A DNA stretch of 64,000 bases from Sphingomonas sp. H160509 (GTDB taxonomy: Bacteria > Pseudomonadota > Alphaproteobacteria > Sphingomonadales > Sphingomonadaceae), in assembly GCF_024124765.2 (NCBI RefSeq), contig NZ_JAMXSR020000002.1:3554001-3618000 (forward strand). Reading direction: 5' to 3'. Numbering within the stretch: position 1 is the first letter of the stretch; each line of letters begins with the position of its first letter. Of the stretch, positions 28,054 through 38,601 are shown piece by piece. Made by a program: the position numbers and the translations under genes. The notes under the pieces are model-generated. The model worked only from the letters and a program-made list of their open reading frames with translations, had not been told where the DNA came from and did no database searches.

Positions 28054-29488
28054 TCAAACCGAGGCGATCTTCCAGTCCCAGCCTAGCGAGTCGCCATCCA
28101 TCACCTCGACACCCGCTGCGGCGAGTTCGTCGCGGATCGCATCCGATCGCCCGAAGTCCTTCGCAGCGCGCGCATCGCGGCGATCCGCCAGCCGTGCGGC
28201 GATCGCATCCTCGTCGATCGTCGCCGTGACCGGCCGGATCCGCAGGTCCTCGCGGCTGATCGTCGCCAGGTCCAGCCCCAGTACCGCGTCGAAATCGTCC
28301 AGCGCAGCGACACGGTCCGCAGGCGCGACCCGCTTGTCCGCGAGAAGTTCGTCGAGAATCGGCGGCGCGCGCGGCGTGGCGAGATCGTCCGAGACCGCCT
28401 CCTCCAGCCGGTCGGCATAGGCATGCGCGCTACCCGACGGGCCTCCGGGCTCGCGGGCGCGCAACGTCTCGACCGCCTGCACCATGCGCTTCAGGCGGAT
28501 CGCCGCCGCCGCTAGATTTTCCCACGAAAATTCCAGTTCGCTCCGATAATGCGCCTGGAGGCACATCAGACGGTAGGCGAGGGGGTGGAAGCCGCGGTCG
28601 ACGATCGTCTGCATCGTCGTGAACTGGCCGGTCGACTTCGACATCTTGCCCGCACGCTCGACGAGGAAGTTGTTGTGCATCCAGACGCTCGCGCCGGTAT
28701 CCGCGCAATCACAATGCGCCTGGTTCTGCGCAATCTCGTTGGGGTGGTGGATCTCGCGGTGGTCGATCCCGCCGGTGTGGATGTCGAAATGCGCGCCGAG
28801 ATAATGCTTGCTCATCACCGAGCATTCGAGATGCCAGCCGGGCGCCCCGCGACCCCAGGGCGAATCCCATTCCATCTGGCGGTTTTCGCCGGGCGCAGAG
28901 GTCCGCCAGATCGCGAAGTCCTGCGGGTTGCGCTTGCCGGCGACCGGCTCGATCCGGCTTTCTATATCGTCGTTGCCGGCTCGTGCGAGGCGGCCATAGT
29001 CCGGGACGGTCGCCACATCGAAGTACAGCCCACTGTCGAGTGTGTAGCAGTGCTTCGGCGCGATCTGTTCGGCGAACGCGATCATCTCGGCGATATGATC
29101 CGTCGCGACGGCCCAACGCGCCGGCGGCACGATGTTGAGGCGCGCGACATCGCGTTTGAACACGTCGGTATAATAGGCCGCGATCTCCCAGATCGAGCGC
29201 CCTTGCGCGGCGGCGGCCTTCTCCATCTTGTCGTCACCGACATCGGCGTCGGAGGTCAGGTGGCCGACATCGGTGATGTTGATGATGTGGGTCGTCGGCC
29301 ACCCCCTTCCACCGCAACACGCGACCCAGCGTATCCGCGAACAGGAACGCGCGCATGTTGCCGATATGCTGGTAGTTATAGACGGTCGGCCCGCAGGTGT
29401 AGAGCCCGACATCGGTCGGATTGATCGGCTGAAAGGTCTCGAGCTGGCGCGAGAGGCTGTTATACAGTGTCAGGGGGATGCGGGTCAT
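28054..29488 (-). CDS. cysS: Cysteinyl-tRNA synthetase (frameshifted in this sequence)
   Basis: About 477 residues. Class I synthetase for tRNA-Cys. The start MTRIPLTLYNSLSRQLE leads to the zinc and HIGH region (LYTCGPTVYNYQHIGNMRAF). KMSKS is in ERAGKMSKSTGQF, and zinc-site residues are in GWHLECSVMS and HTGGIDHREIHHPNEI. The frame breaks at C5 (29302-29306); corrected it reads VLRWKGVPTTHIINITDVG. The gene is essential, so this is almost certainly a sequence error. Confidence 0.95.
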
Positions 29489-29665
29489 GGCCTGCTCTTA
29501 GCGCTGCATGCGCCCTCCCGCAAAGGCGCTGACATGCCAGGCAGACCCGCCGGAATACGCGGTTTGGCTTGAAACGACGGCGCTCCGCTGATAGGGGGCC
29601 CAGTTCATGCGGCGCGGACCTGTTCGCGACGGCAAAAATCTATTCGTCCGGAGCTTATCGGGTTT

Positions 29666-29872
29666 ATGCAGATCATCGTACGCGACAACAACGTCGACCA
29701 GGCCCTTCGCGCGCTTAAGAAGAAGCTGCAGCGCGAGGGCGTGTATCGCGAGATGAAGCTGCGCCGGCATTACGAAAAGCCGTCCGAGAAGCGCGCACGC
29801 GAGCGTGCAGCAGCGATCCGTCGTTCGCGCAAGCTCGACCGTAAGCGCGCAGAGCGCGACGGCGCACGCTAA
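29666..29872 (+). CDS. rpsU: 30S ribosomal protein S21
   Basis: 68 residues, strongly basic, with the S21 pattern MQIIVRDNNVDQALRALKKK and RRHYEKPSEKRARERAAA. A component of the small ribosomal subunit near the anti-Shine-Dalgarno region. Stand-alone gene with cysS divergent upstream and an FKBP gene downstream on the same strand. Confidence 0.97.
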   Translation: MQIIVRDNNVDQALRALKKKLQREGVYREMKLRRHYEKPSEKRARERAAAIRRSRKLDRKRAERDGAR

Positions 29873-29998
29873 GATTTTGTCGGCCGTACCCGGCGAGCGG
29901 GTGGGTCGATAGTTCGGGGTGTCGTGATCGGCACCCCAATTGCTTTCCAACGGCACGCGCGGCGCTCCGGCGTGACCAGATGACCGGGGCCTGATCCG

Positions 29999-30595
29999 AT
30001 GTCGACCGTCACCGCAGTGCCGCTGCAGCCAACCAAGCGCAGCTACCTCGTCTATCTATGGGTCGGTATCGCGCTCGCGCTGATCGCCGCGGTTGCACTC
30101 GCGCGTCAGGGTGATGATCCCCTGGCCCGCAATGCGCGCGCGCGGGGCGTGGTCGTTACCGCATCCGGCCTGCAGTATAAGGTGATCGCGCCCGGCAAGC
30201 CCGGTGCGGCCAAGCCGACCGACGCCGACGTCGCGCTGGTGAATTACGAGGGCAAGCTGCTCAACGGCACGACCTTCGACAAGTCGCAGCAGCCGACGCC
30301 GATGCCCGTCACCGGCGTGGTCCCCGGTTTCTCCGAGGCGCTGAAGCTGATGCCGAAGGGGTCGAAGTACCGCTTCTGGATGAAGCCGGCGCTTGGCTAT
30401 GGCGACAAGGCTAACGGTCCGATCCCGGCGAATTCGACGCTGGTGTTCGACGTCGAGTTGCTCGACTTCCTGCCACAGAGCGTGGTCCAGCAGATGCAGG
30501 CGCAGGCGCAGATGGGTCGCGGCGCTCCTGGTGGCATGCCAGGCGGTGCGCCGGGCGGCATGCCCGGTGGCACGCAGACGCCGCCGTCTCAGTAA
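29999..30595 (+). CDS. Membrane-anchored FKBP-type peptidyl-prolyl isomerase
   Basis: 198 residues. A short cytoplasmic N-terminus and one membrane anchor (YLVYLWVGIALALIAAVALA, about residues 17-36) precede an FKBP domain: SGLQYKVIAPGKPGA, VALVNYEGKLLNGTTFD, VPGFSEALKLMPKGSKYRF, GPIPANSTLVFDVELLDF. The domain therefore sits in the periplasm and probably assists folding of exported proteins. The tail is Gly/Met/Pro-rich (GGMPGGAPGGMPGG). A strong terminator follows. Confidence 0.92.
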   Translation: MSTVTAVPLQPTKRSYLVYLWVGIALALIAAVALARQGDDPLARNARARGVVVTASGLQYKVIAPGKPGAAKPTDADVALVNYEGKLLNGTTFDKSQQPTPMPVTGVVPGFSEALKLMPKGSKYRFWMKPALGYGDKANGPIPANSTLVFDVELLDFLPQSVVQQMQAQAQMGRGAPGGMPGGAPGGMPGGTQTPPSQ

Positions 30596-30649
30596 GTGAT
30601 GGTGGGGGTATGGGTCTGAACTCGTACCGCGCCATGATATTGGCTTTGC

Positions 30650-30681
30650 AACGCGTCTCGCTTCATTGCGAGGCGCGTTTT
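30650..30681 (+). terminator. Intrinsic terminator of the FKBP gene
   Basis: 12-bp stem AACGCGTCTCGC / GCGAGGCGCGTT with one G-U pair and loop TTCATT, ending in a run of four T. It begins 55 bases after the stop. Confidence 0.85.
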
Positions 30682-31150
30682 GCGTTGAGGCGATGCGTCG
30701 CGCTAATTATGCGTGAACTTGCTCGGTCGGCCAGCGGCGCAAGCCGTCTGCCGATAAGAAGGCTGGCCTGATTCCGTAGAGGATCGGCCGCCCTAGGGGT
30801 GCGAGGCTTCCGCAGGGGAGGGTGGCGCAGAGGGACTCGGGCTAACCTGCCCGGCAATCGCGTGCTGCAAGGTCGGTGAGTTCAGCCGTCCTTCGGATGA
30901 CTAGCGCGGCGATACCCTATTGCAGGTATTGTTTCGGCGCCCGGCGCTAAAGCCGATGCCATCTCATGCTCAGCCATTCTGAGAAAGCGCGGATTTTAGT
31001 CCACTTTGCACGGAATGGCGCAGCCGCAGCCTACCGGACGTCTTTGGCCATCGACGGTATCGAGCTGACCGGAAGCTGAGTTGTGCACATGACACGGCAG
31101 CACATTGTGCTTCGGCACGCGTTGGCCCGCCTGTACTCAGAACGGCAGGC
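30682..31150. other. Non-coding stretch of about 470 bases
   Basis: No reading frame with coding character on either strand. GC is moderate and several short inverted repeats occur, for example GGCCAGC with GCTGGCC near 30730-30770. A small RNA is possible, but no known RNA family signature was recognised. Confidence 0.4.
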
Positions 31151-31180
31151 AAAAAAATAGCGGCCCGAAGACCGCTATTT
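31151..31180 (-). terminator. Intrinsic terminator of the small exported protein gene
   Basis: Stem AAATAGCGG / CCGCTATTT (31155-31163 and 31172-31180) with an 8-nt loop. On the minus strand it ends in a run of seven T. It begins about 20 bases after the stop of the gene at 31202. Confidence 0.88.
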
Positions 31181-31201
31181 CTCGAACTAAAGTCGTAAGA
31201 C

Positions 31202-31435
31202 TTAGTTGCTGTCCGAATCGTCGTCGTTGTCTGCAACGATAACGATACCGGCGATAACTGCAGCAGCTGCGAGAACCGCAACGATGATGCCGCCGCCAGC
31301 GAGCTCGTTCTTGTCAGCCGAAACCGAACCCGAACGGACCGAATGTGCAACCGACAGATTTGCCGGTGCTGCCATGGCCGGAGCAACTGCCATCGTGGCT
31401 GCTGCTGCGGTCAGGAGATACTTCCCAAGACGCAT
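31202..31435 (-). CDS. Small exported protein with C-terminal membrane helix and acidic tail
   Basis: 77 residues from ATG 31435, preceded by AGGGAG at good spacing. A signal peptide (KYLLTAAAATMAVAPAMAA) is followed by a short Ser/Val-rich mature region, a glycine-rich start of a membrane helix (GGGIIVAVLAAAAVIAGIVI) and an acidic tail DNDDDSDSN. It has its own terminator and a long upstream leader, so it is probably expressed alone and strongly. GC is lower than in its neighbours. Proteins of this build seem frequent in sphingomonads; function unknown. Confidence 0.78.
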   Translation of the reverse strand: MRLGKYLLTAAAATMAVAPAMAAPANLSVAHSVRSGSVSADKNELAGGGIIVAVLAAAAVIAGIVIVADNDDDSDSN

Positions 31436-31635
31436 GATGAACTCCCTTTGTGCTCGTCGCGGCAGGCAATGGCATATAACCTTACCCAACGCAACTAAGG
31501 CCCTTTGTAACAACGCGAAGAGGGATCGCACTGTTGCGGCAGTGCAACACACACTTCCGCTGTTTCTCTATAGCGGAGGCGCGCCACGAAGAAAGCGTTC
31601 GCGTGCAAACCGCATGATATTCGCGGTGAGACGCG

Positions 31636-32430
31636 TCAGTTCGTCTTTGGCCCTATGGTGGTGCCGGTCTGGAGCGTCCAGGTTTCCGCGCCTTCCATCC
31701 CCAGTGCAGTGAGGCGACCCGAAGCGTAGGCGCCCGTGTCGATGCCGATTCGGTGCCCGCGTCGTTCGATTTCGTCGGTCATGGTGTGGCCATGGACGAT
31801 CGTCTTTTCCAACGTCGAGCGATGATCGAGGAAGGGATCGCGAATCCACCGCAGGTCGGAGGTGCGCTGTAGATCGAGCGGCGTGTCAGGGCGTACGCCG
31901 GCGTGGACGAACGCGTAGTCGCCGATCACGATCATGTCGTCGAACTTGCGCAAGAACTCGCGGTGTTCGTCTGGAACGAGTGTTTCGAGGCGTTGCACCA
32001 GCTCTTCATAGTCGAGCCGCTCATATTCCGCGGCTTCCATGCCGTAGCTCAGCACGGTCTCGCGCCCGCCGATGCGGCAGAACAACCGGAGTGCCTTGGG
32101 TTCGCCGTCGAGCGCACCGAGGAAGATCTCTTCGTGATTACCGAGCAGGAAGCGGATGTCGGGGTGGTCGGGGCGGGCATGGGCAAGCCCGCGCAACCGA
32201 TCGATCACTGCCGCGGAGGCGGGGCCCCGGTCGACGATATCGCCGAGGAATATCAAGGTCGTTTCCGCTGCACCGCGGTCGCGTTCGTCCGCCTCGATCA
32301 ACCCAATCAGTTCGTCGAGCAGGTCGGCGCGGCCGTGAATGTCGCCGACGGCATAAACGCGGCGACCGGGAGGAACCTGCGGTTGAGTCGGCTTGGCAAC
32401 GCTACGGGACTTGAAAAGCTTTGAAATCAT
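31636..32430 (-). CDS. Serine/threonine protein phosphatase-type metallophosphoesterase
   Basis: 264 residues with the complete PPP-family metal site: VGDIHGRADL, FLGDIVDRGPAS, LLGNHEEIFL, then FVHAGVRPDTPL and VHGHTMTD. It is probably a cytoplasmic two-metal phosphatase acting on phosphoproteins or on small molecules such as Ap4A. N-terminal residues 1-23 are a basic extension. Divergent from the M48 peptidase gene. Confidence 0.88.
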   Translation of the reverse strand: MISKLFKSRSVAKPTQPQVPPGRRVYAVGDIHGRADLLDELIGLIEADERDRGAAETTLIFLGDIVDRGPASAAVIDRLRGLAHARPDHPDIRFLLGNHEEIFLGALDGEPKALRLFCRIGGRETVLSYGMEAAEYERLDYEELVQRLETLVPDEHREFLRKFDDMIVIGDYAFVHAGVRPDTPLDLQRTSDLRWIRDPFLDHRSTLEKTIVHGHTMTDEIERRGHRIGIDTGAYASGRLTALGMEGAETWTLQTGTTIGPKTN

Positions 32431-32635
32431 GCTGCAATCGATGTGGGGAGGAAGATGTACGGGACCTGATCGAACGCGTCACTCGATCGCGCGGGCGCAT
32501 GCGATCGCATAGGATGTTCCTGCAGGCGTCGCAACGGATCGCCGCGACGGGGTGCAACGCATCGCCGCGATAGGGCGCGCTAGGCTTGCGGTCGTGCAGC
32601 ATGACGCGCAGGCGCACGACAGCTATGGGAACGCC

Positions 32636-33657
32636 ATGTCGATGATCTCCCGCTTCGCTCCGTTCCTGATGCTCACGGCCGCCACGCCCACGGCTTTGCC
32701 TGCCGCACCGATGCCCGTAGCGGATGCGGCGCCGACGGCTGCGTTCTTCGACACGTTGCGCGCTGCCGACCTCCGGCTGGCGACGATCGCCTACCGGCTG
32801 ACTACTGGCAATGCGGCGTTGTGTGACCGCCTCCAGCCACAGATCGGCATGCCGATCCATGCGCTGACGCAATATGGCCCCGGCGCGCGCAAGGCCGCAG
32901 CGGCCACCTTCGGGTTCGAATCGACGATCGGTGTCGAGGCGGTCGTCGCCGGCGGTCCAGCTGACCGCGCCGGGGTTCGCCCCAACGATTCGATCGTCGC
33001 GATCGACGATCGGCAGCAACCCGGCCTGCCGTCCACCGACGCGCCCGAAAGCGCGGCGGCACGCGATGCGGCGGAAGCGGTCATCACCGAGGCGCCGGTC
33101 GGAAAGCCGTTGCGACTGACGGTGCTGCGCGATGGCAAGCGCCTGCCGGTCACGATCACCCCGGTGACCGGATGCCGGTCGCGGTTCGAGATCCTGCTGG
33201 GCAGTGGCCTCGATGCCAGCGCGGACGGGGCGATCGTGCAACTCGGTGAGCGGTTCTTCGAAGGCTATACCGACGAGGAGATCGCCGTCGTCGTCGCGCA
33301 TGAACTCTCGCACAACATCCTGCGTCATCGTGCGCGGCTCGATGCGGCGAAGATCAATCGCGGCCTGCTCGCGGAACTCGGTCGCAACGGCCGCCTGATC
33401 CGCGAGACCGAAGATCAGGCGGATCTGCTCGGCATTTATCTGCTCGCGAACGCCGGTTACGATCCGATGTCGGCACCGAAATTCTGGCGGAGCAAGGGTG
33501 GCGCGATCGACGGGGGGCTGTTCCGCAGCCGCACGCACGCCTCTTCCAAGGCTCGCGCCGAAGCGCTGGAAGCCGCCGCGCGCGCGACATCGCGGCGACC
33601 CCGACGCGGCCCATCATCCCGCCAGTCGTTGCGACTCGAAACGTGCCGTTGCGCTGA
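32636..33657 (+). CDS. M48-family metallopeptidase with signal peptide and PDZ-like region (frameshifted at 3' end)
   Basis: About 340 residues. The N-terminal signal sequence (FAPFLMLTAATPTALPAAP) suggests periplasmic location. A PDZ-like segment (GVEAVVAGGPADRAGVRPNDSI) precedes the zinc protease core, with HExxH in VVAHELSHNIL and the third ligand in ETEDQADLLGIYLL. Near 33577-33586 (a CG repeat) the frame must shift by one to give AAARDIAATPTRPIIPP and the stop at 33655-33657; otherwise it runs far into the convergent wecC. Start ATG 32636 or 32642. Confidence 0.85.
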
Positions 33658-34934
33658 CCGCAGGCAGCGAGGCGCGCGGCTGGTCCGGCCAAATACCGCG
33701 CGTGTCGAGCACCGCCTTGTCGATGCGCTCTTCAAGCGGGATCGACTTGAATACGTCGTGGTCGACCAGCACGATCATGATCGAACACGTCTCGATCGCG
33801 GTATCGACGTCGATCAGCGTCGCGCCGGTGTCCGCCAGCACTGCGGGCAGCGTCTGCGCATAGGGCTCGACGATCCGCACCCGGTCGCCGAACTGGCGCG
33901 CCACGGCTTCGGCGACCTTGAGGGCAGGGCTCTCGCGGAAGTCGTCGATGTTCGCCTTGAACGCTAGGCCGAGGCACGCGACAATTGCGTCGGGTGATGC
34001 CTCAACCAGCGCCGCGACCTGCGCGATGACGTGGTCGGTCTTGCCGTCGTTGACCTCGCGCGCGGTGCGGATCAGCGGCGTCTGGTCGGGGGCCGCGTGG
34101 ACCAGGAACCACGGGTCGACCGCGATGCAATGCCCGCCGACGCCAGGGCCGGGCTGCAGGATGTTGACGCGCGGGTGGCGGTTGGCGAGGCGGATCACCT
34201 CCCAGACGTCGACGCCCATCGTGTCGGCGATCAGCGACAGTTCGTTGGCGAACGCGATGTTGACGTCGCGAAACGCGTTCTCGGTAAGCTTGGTCATCTC
34301 CGCAGCGCGCGCGGTCGTGGTCACGCAGGCGCCGCGGACGAAGCGACGGTAGAAGGTCAAAGCCTTGCGCGCGCACCGCGGCGTGATGCCCCCGATGACC
34401 CGGTCGTTGTCGATCAACTCGACCAAGATGCGGCCGGGCAGGACGCGCTCCGGGCAATAGGCGATCGCGATATCCGCCTGGTCGCCGGTCTTGCCCGGTA
34501 CGCGCAGGTCGGGGCGCAGGCTTGCCAGCAGGTCGCGAACCTTCTCCGTCGTACCGACCGGCGAGGTCGATTCGAGGATGATCGTATCGCCTGCCTTCAG
34601 CACGCTCGCGATGGTCGTCGCGGCGTCGAGGACATAGCGGATATTGGGTGCGTGATCGGCGTCGAACGGAGTCGGTACCGCGATCACGAAGACGTCCGCG
34701 GGCTCGATCGCGGTCGAGGCCCGCAACGTGCCACGCGCCACCACGCCCGAGACGAGGCCGTCGAGATCGACCTCCTCGATATGCACGCGGCCGGAATTGA
34801 CTGTCTCCACGACTGATTCGGTAACGTCGACGCCGAGCACCTGCGCCCCCCGTCCGCGCGATGATCGCCGCGGTGGGCAGGCCGATATAGCCGAGCCCGA
34901 GGACGACGACGGTGAGGTTAGAGTCCGACAGCAT
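33614..34934 (-). CDS. wecC: UDP-N-acetyl-D-mannosamine dehydrogenase-type nucleotide-sugar dehydrogenase (frameshifted)
   Basis: About 439 residues. NAD-dependent oxidation of a UDP-HexNAc to the uronic acid. N-terminal Rossmann fold VVVLGLGYIGLPTAAIIA, catalytic-Lys region AEMTKLTENAFRDVNIAF, catalytic Cys in GPGVGGHCIAVDPWF, and a C-terminal UDP-binding domain. The frame breaks at C6 (34846-34851) between the first helix and LGVDVTESVV. It overlaps the end of wecB by 17 bases, so the two are translated together. The end overlaps the convergent M48 gene by 44 bases. Confidence 0.9.
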
Positions 34935-36044
34935 GCGCAACGACCTTTGCGATTTTGGCGGCGGCATGGCCATCCCCGAACGGGTTATGGGCGCGGGCCA
35001 TCGCGGAGTAGCGCGACGTGTCGTCGAGCAGGGTGAAGATTTCGGAAACGATGCGGTCCTCGTCGGTGCCGATCAGCCTGGCGGTGCCGGCCGCAACGCC
35101 CTCCGGACGCTCGGTGGTCTCGCGCATCACCAGGACCGGCTTGCCGAGCGCAGGTGCCTCCTCTTGCACGCCGCCCGAATCGGTCAGGACGATGTCCGCC
35201 ATGCCTAGCGCGCGGACGAAGTGCGGGTAATCGAGCGGTTCGATCCGCGCGACGTTGGCGCGGGTGCCGAGGATGTCGTCCATCACCGATACGACGTTCG
35301 GGTTGGGGTGGACTGGGAACAGCACCGCGACGTCGCCGCGCGCCGCGATCCGGCCGATCGCCCGTGCGATCGCGGCCATGCCGTCGCCGAAATTTTCGCG
35401 GCGATGCGTCGTGACGAGGATGATCCGCTTGCCGGCAAAGCGCGTGGCGATTGCGTCCAGCCCGGCTGCGAGCGACGGGTCTGCCGCGACGCGGTCCGCG
35501 GTCCAGTGCAGCGCATCGATCACCGTGTTGCCCGTGACGTGGATCGTGTCCTCGGCGATCGTCTCGCGTCGCAACGCCTCCGCGGCGGTGTCGGTCGGCG
35601 CGAAATGCAGCGTGGCGATCGGCGCGACGATGCGACGGTTCACCTCCTCGGGCCAGGGGTGGTAGATGTCGCCCGACCGCAGCCCTGCCTCGACATGCGC
35701 GACCGGGACCTTGCGGTAATAGGCGGCAAGCGCCCCCCGTCATCGCGGTCGCGGTATCGCCCTGCACGATGACGAGGTCGGGCTGCTCTGCATCCATGAC
35801 CTCGCCGAGCCCGACCAGCAGCCGCGCAGTGAGGCGGTCGAGCGTCTGTCCCGGTTCCATCAGGTCGAGATCGATATCCGGCACGAGGTCGGCGATTGCG
35901 AGCACCTGATCGAGCAGCCCCCCGGTGTTGCGCGGTGACGCAGGTGCGGACGGTCAGGCCGGGGATCGCAGCCAGAGCCCGGATCACCGGGAAGAGTTTG
36001 ATCGCTTCGGGACGCGTGCCGAAGATGACGAGAACTTTGGGCAT
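34918..36044 (-). CDS. wecB: UDP-N-acetylglucosamine 2-epimerase, non-hydrolysing (two frameshifts)
   Basis: About 375 residues. It interconverts UDP-GlcNAc and UDP-ManNAc, supplying the wecC product. Landmarks: VLVIFGTRPEAIKLFPVI, QPDLVIVQGDTATAM, ENFGDGMAAIARAI, VFPVHPNPNV, LTDSGGVQEEAPALGKPVL and ETTERPEG. Frame breaks at C6 runs 35918-35923 and 35733-35738; with one base removed at each, RTCVTAQHRGLLDQV and TAMTGALAAYYRKVP are restored. Divergent from galU. Confidence 0.92.
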
Positions 36045-36153
36045 GATGCAGTCCCTAGATCAACGTCTTTAACGACGCGCTAATTCAATGCGACAATTTG
36101 CACGCAGGCGTAACGATCGGTAGACGGTCCCGCGAGATCAAAGGGAGCATCGA

Positions 36154-37026
36154 ATGACCATAAAGCCGCTGCGCAAGGCCGTGTTTCCGGTCGCAGGACT
36201 GGGTACGCGCTTCCTTCCGGCCACCAAGGCCATGCCGAAGGAAATGCTCACCGTCGTCGACAAACCGCTGATCCAGTACGCCGTCGAGGAAGCGCTCGAG
36301 GCTGAGATCGAGCAGATCATCTTCGTGACCGGGCGCGGCAAGGGCGCGCTCGAGGATCATTTCGACATCTCGTACGAACTCGAGGATACGATGCGGTCGC
36401 GCGGCAAGTCGCTGGATGCGATCAGCAATATCCGGATGAAGCCCGGTTCGCCAGTCTATGTCCGCCAGCAGGAGCCGCTCGGCCTGGGCCACGCGGTCTG
36501 GTGCGCGCGCGAAATCGTCGGCGACGAGCCGTTCGCGGTCCTGCTCCCCGACGAGCTGATGGTCGGCAAGCCCGGCTTCATGAAGCAGATGGTCGAAGCC
36601 TATAATCAGGTCGGCGGCAATGTGATCGGCGCGCTCGAAGTGCCCGATTCGGAAACCGACAAATACGGCATCATCTCGCCGGGTGCGATCGATGGGCGAC
36701 TCACCGAAGTGACCGCACTCGTCGAAAAACCCAAGCGCGGCACCGCACCGTCGAATTTGATGATACCGGGGCGTTACATCCTGCAGCCAGAGGTGATGCG
36801 GATCCTGGAGACGCAGGAAAAGGGCGCGGGCGACGAGATCCAGCTGACCGACGCGATGGCGCAGTTGATCGGCAACCAGCCGTTCCACGGCTTCACGTTC
36901 GACGGTCAGCGCTATGATTGCGGCGACAAGGCTGGCTACATCCAGGCCAACCTGGCGATCGCACTGGCCCGCGACGACATCGGGCCGGTGGTTCGTGAGT
37001 TCGCCAAGGGTCTGCTGGCAGGCTGA
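36154..37026 (+). CDS. galU: UTP-glucose-1-phosphate uridylyltransferase
   Basis: 290 residues, intact. It makes UDP-glucose for surface polysaccharides. Nucleotide-binding motif GLGTRFLPATKAMPKEML, then PLIQYAVEEA, EPLGLGHAVWCA, VLLPDELM and VEKPKRG. The ATG at 36154 follows AAGGGAGC. Its place next to wecB-wecC and a glycosyl-phosphate transferase points to use in exopolysaccharide or capsule synthesis. Confidence 0.95.
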   Translation: MTIKPLRKAVFPVAGLGTRFLPATKAMPKEMLTVVDKPLIQYAVEEALEAEIEQIIFVTGRGKGALEDHFDISYELEDTMRSRGKSLDAISNIRMKPGSPVYVRQQEPLGLGHAVWCAREIVGDEPFAVLLPDELMVGKPGFMKQMVEAYNQVGGNVIGALEVPDSETDKYGIISPGAIDGRLTEVTALVEKPKRGTAPSNLMIPGRYILQPEVMRILETQEKGAGDEIQLTDAMAQLIGNQPFHGFTFDGQRYDCGDKAGYIQANLAIALARDDIGPVVREFAKGLLAG

Positions 37027-37040
37027 ACGATCAGCCCGCT

Positions 37041-37068
37041 CACCGGAACGTCAGAAGGCGTTCCGGTG
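37041..37068. terminator. Hairpin between convergent galU and glycosyltransferase genes
   Basis: 10-bp perfect stem CACCGGAACG / CGTTCCGGTG with an 8-nt loop that contains the stop codon of the minus-strand gene. No T-run, so it may stabilise 3' ends rather than terminate on its own. Confidence 0.55.
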
Positions 37069-38458
37069 CAGCAGGACGCGGAAGGTCAGGAGGATGATCT
37101 TGATGTCGCGCCAGATCGACCAATGCTCGAGATACTCCAGATCCGCCTGGAGCCGGTTGCGCAAATCGTCCTCGTACAACGTCGCACCGCGATAGCCGCG
37201 AACCTGCGCAAGGCCGGTCAGGCCGGGCTTGGCCGCATGGCGATGCCAGTATCGCTGGTCGACTTCCCAGAACAGCTTGTCCGGCCGCGCGCGAGCCAAG
37301 TGCGTGCGGGCGCGGGCCGACGATGCTCATGTCGCCCTTCAGGACGTTCAGCAGCTGCGGCAGTTCGTCGATGCTGGTACTGCGGATGATCTTGCCGACG
37401 CGCGTGATCCGATCGTCGTCGCGCGACGTCGAGCGCGCACCTGCGCCGTCGCTGTGGTCAACGCGCATGCTGCGGAACTTCATCAGGCGGAACATCTGGT
37501 TGCTGCGACCGATCCGGATCTGGCTGAAGAAGATCGGCCCGCGCGAATCGACCTTCACCGACAGCGCGATCAGGATCCAGATCGGCATCAGCGTCACCAG
37601 CGCGCAGCTCGCGAGTATCACGTCGAAGCTGCGCTTCACGAAGCGGTCGAACAGGACCAGCGGGCCGTTGGCGATGATCACCGTCGGCGTGTCGCCGTGC
37701 GCGCTGATGCCGAGCGGCGCCAGCACGTTCAGTTCCGGCATGAAGATCTCGCTCTGGATGTTCGCGCCCTTCAAAGCCTGCGCCCAGGCGATCCGACGCT
37801 CCGGGCTGCACGCGACGATTACTCGGTCGGCGCCCGACAGCGATTGCGCGAGGCGGTCATACATCACGGGATCATGATGATCGGGATCGAAATAGGAGTC
37901 CGCGGCGATAACGACCGAAAAGTCCCCGCGCGGAATCGGCTGACCGGAATCGTACAGCAGGACGATGCTGAACGGATTCCCGCCGATGATCGCAGGCATG
38001 TGCCGGACGAACAGGAACCGTCCTAATGCCAAGGAAACAATGGCAAATGCCGAACCCATCGCGACGACAAGACGTGGGAAGGTATCGCTGGCCTTCAGAC
38101 AGAACGCGATGAAGATGACTGCGGAGATCGCGAGCGCATAGGCCTGCAATCCTCGCGCTATCGAGCGGAAGGGGTCGCGAAGATTTGCGGCTGCATAGCT
38201 GTCGTTATTTAGCGTCGTAATAACGAAGACCGGGATCAACATCGCGAGGATTACGATCCAGGCCGTGTCGTTCGCGAATACCCCGCGCAGACCAGCCGCC
38301 GCCAGATAACTCGCAATAATGCAGCCGGTATCTACCGTCAGCATGCCGAGGATCAGGCGAACGCGTAGCGAGGACGCGCTCGGGCGCCAAGTCCGGGCAG
38401 GCTTCTTGCCGCGCGACGGCGCCACAGCACGGCTCAGAACGCCGCCCTCTACATTCAT
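37051..38458 (-). CDS. Exopolysaccharide polyprenyl glycosylphosphotransferase (frameshifted near 3' end)
   Basis: About 468 residues. It transfers the first sugar-1-phosphate to undecaprenyl phosphate at the inner membrane (WbaP/GumD-like architecture). The N-terminal part has several membrane segments (about residues 35-145), then a soluble region. A further helix (FDVILASCALVTLMPIWILI) leads into the catalytic sugar-transferase domain with PIFFSQIRIG, FRLMKFRSM, STSIDELPQLLNVLKGDMS and GPRP. The frame breaks near 37298-37302; corrected it reads PHALARARPDKLFWEVDQ. A frame running on from moeB makes a false fusion. Confidence 0.88.
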
Positions 38459-38601
38459 GAACTTGTCGGACGCACGCGCAGTCCCCCCTGCGCAAAGCGA
38501 TACCGCGAAATGCCGCAATGCAAAAGAACTACTGTTCGTCGGGCACAAACCTTTAGTTGTTATTTTTCCAATTTGGTCAGCGTCGAAAACCAGAACTGCT
38601 A

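Noticed and set aside
30682..31150. RNase P RNA, tmRNA, 6S or SRP RNA in the long spacer
   Set aside because: Characteristic conserved cores of these RNAs were looked for by eye and are absent.
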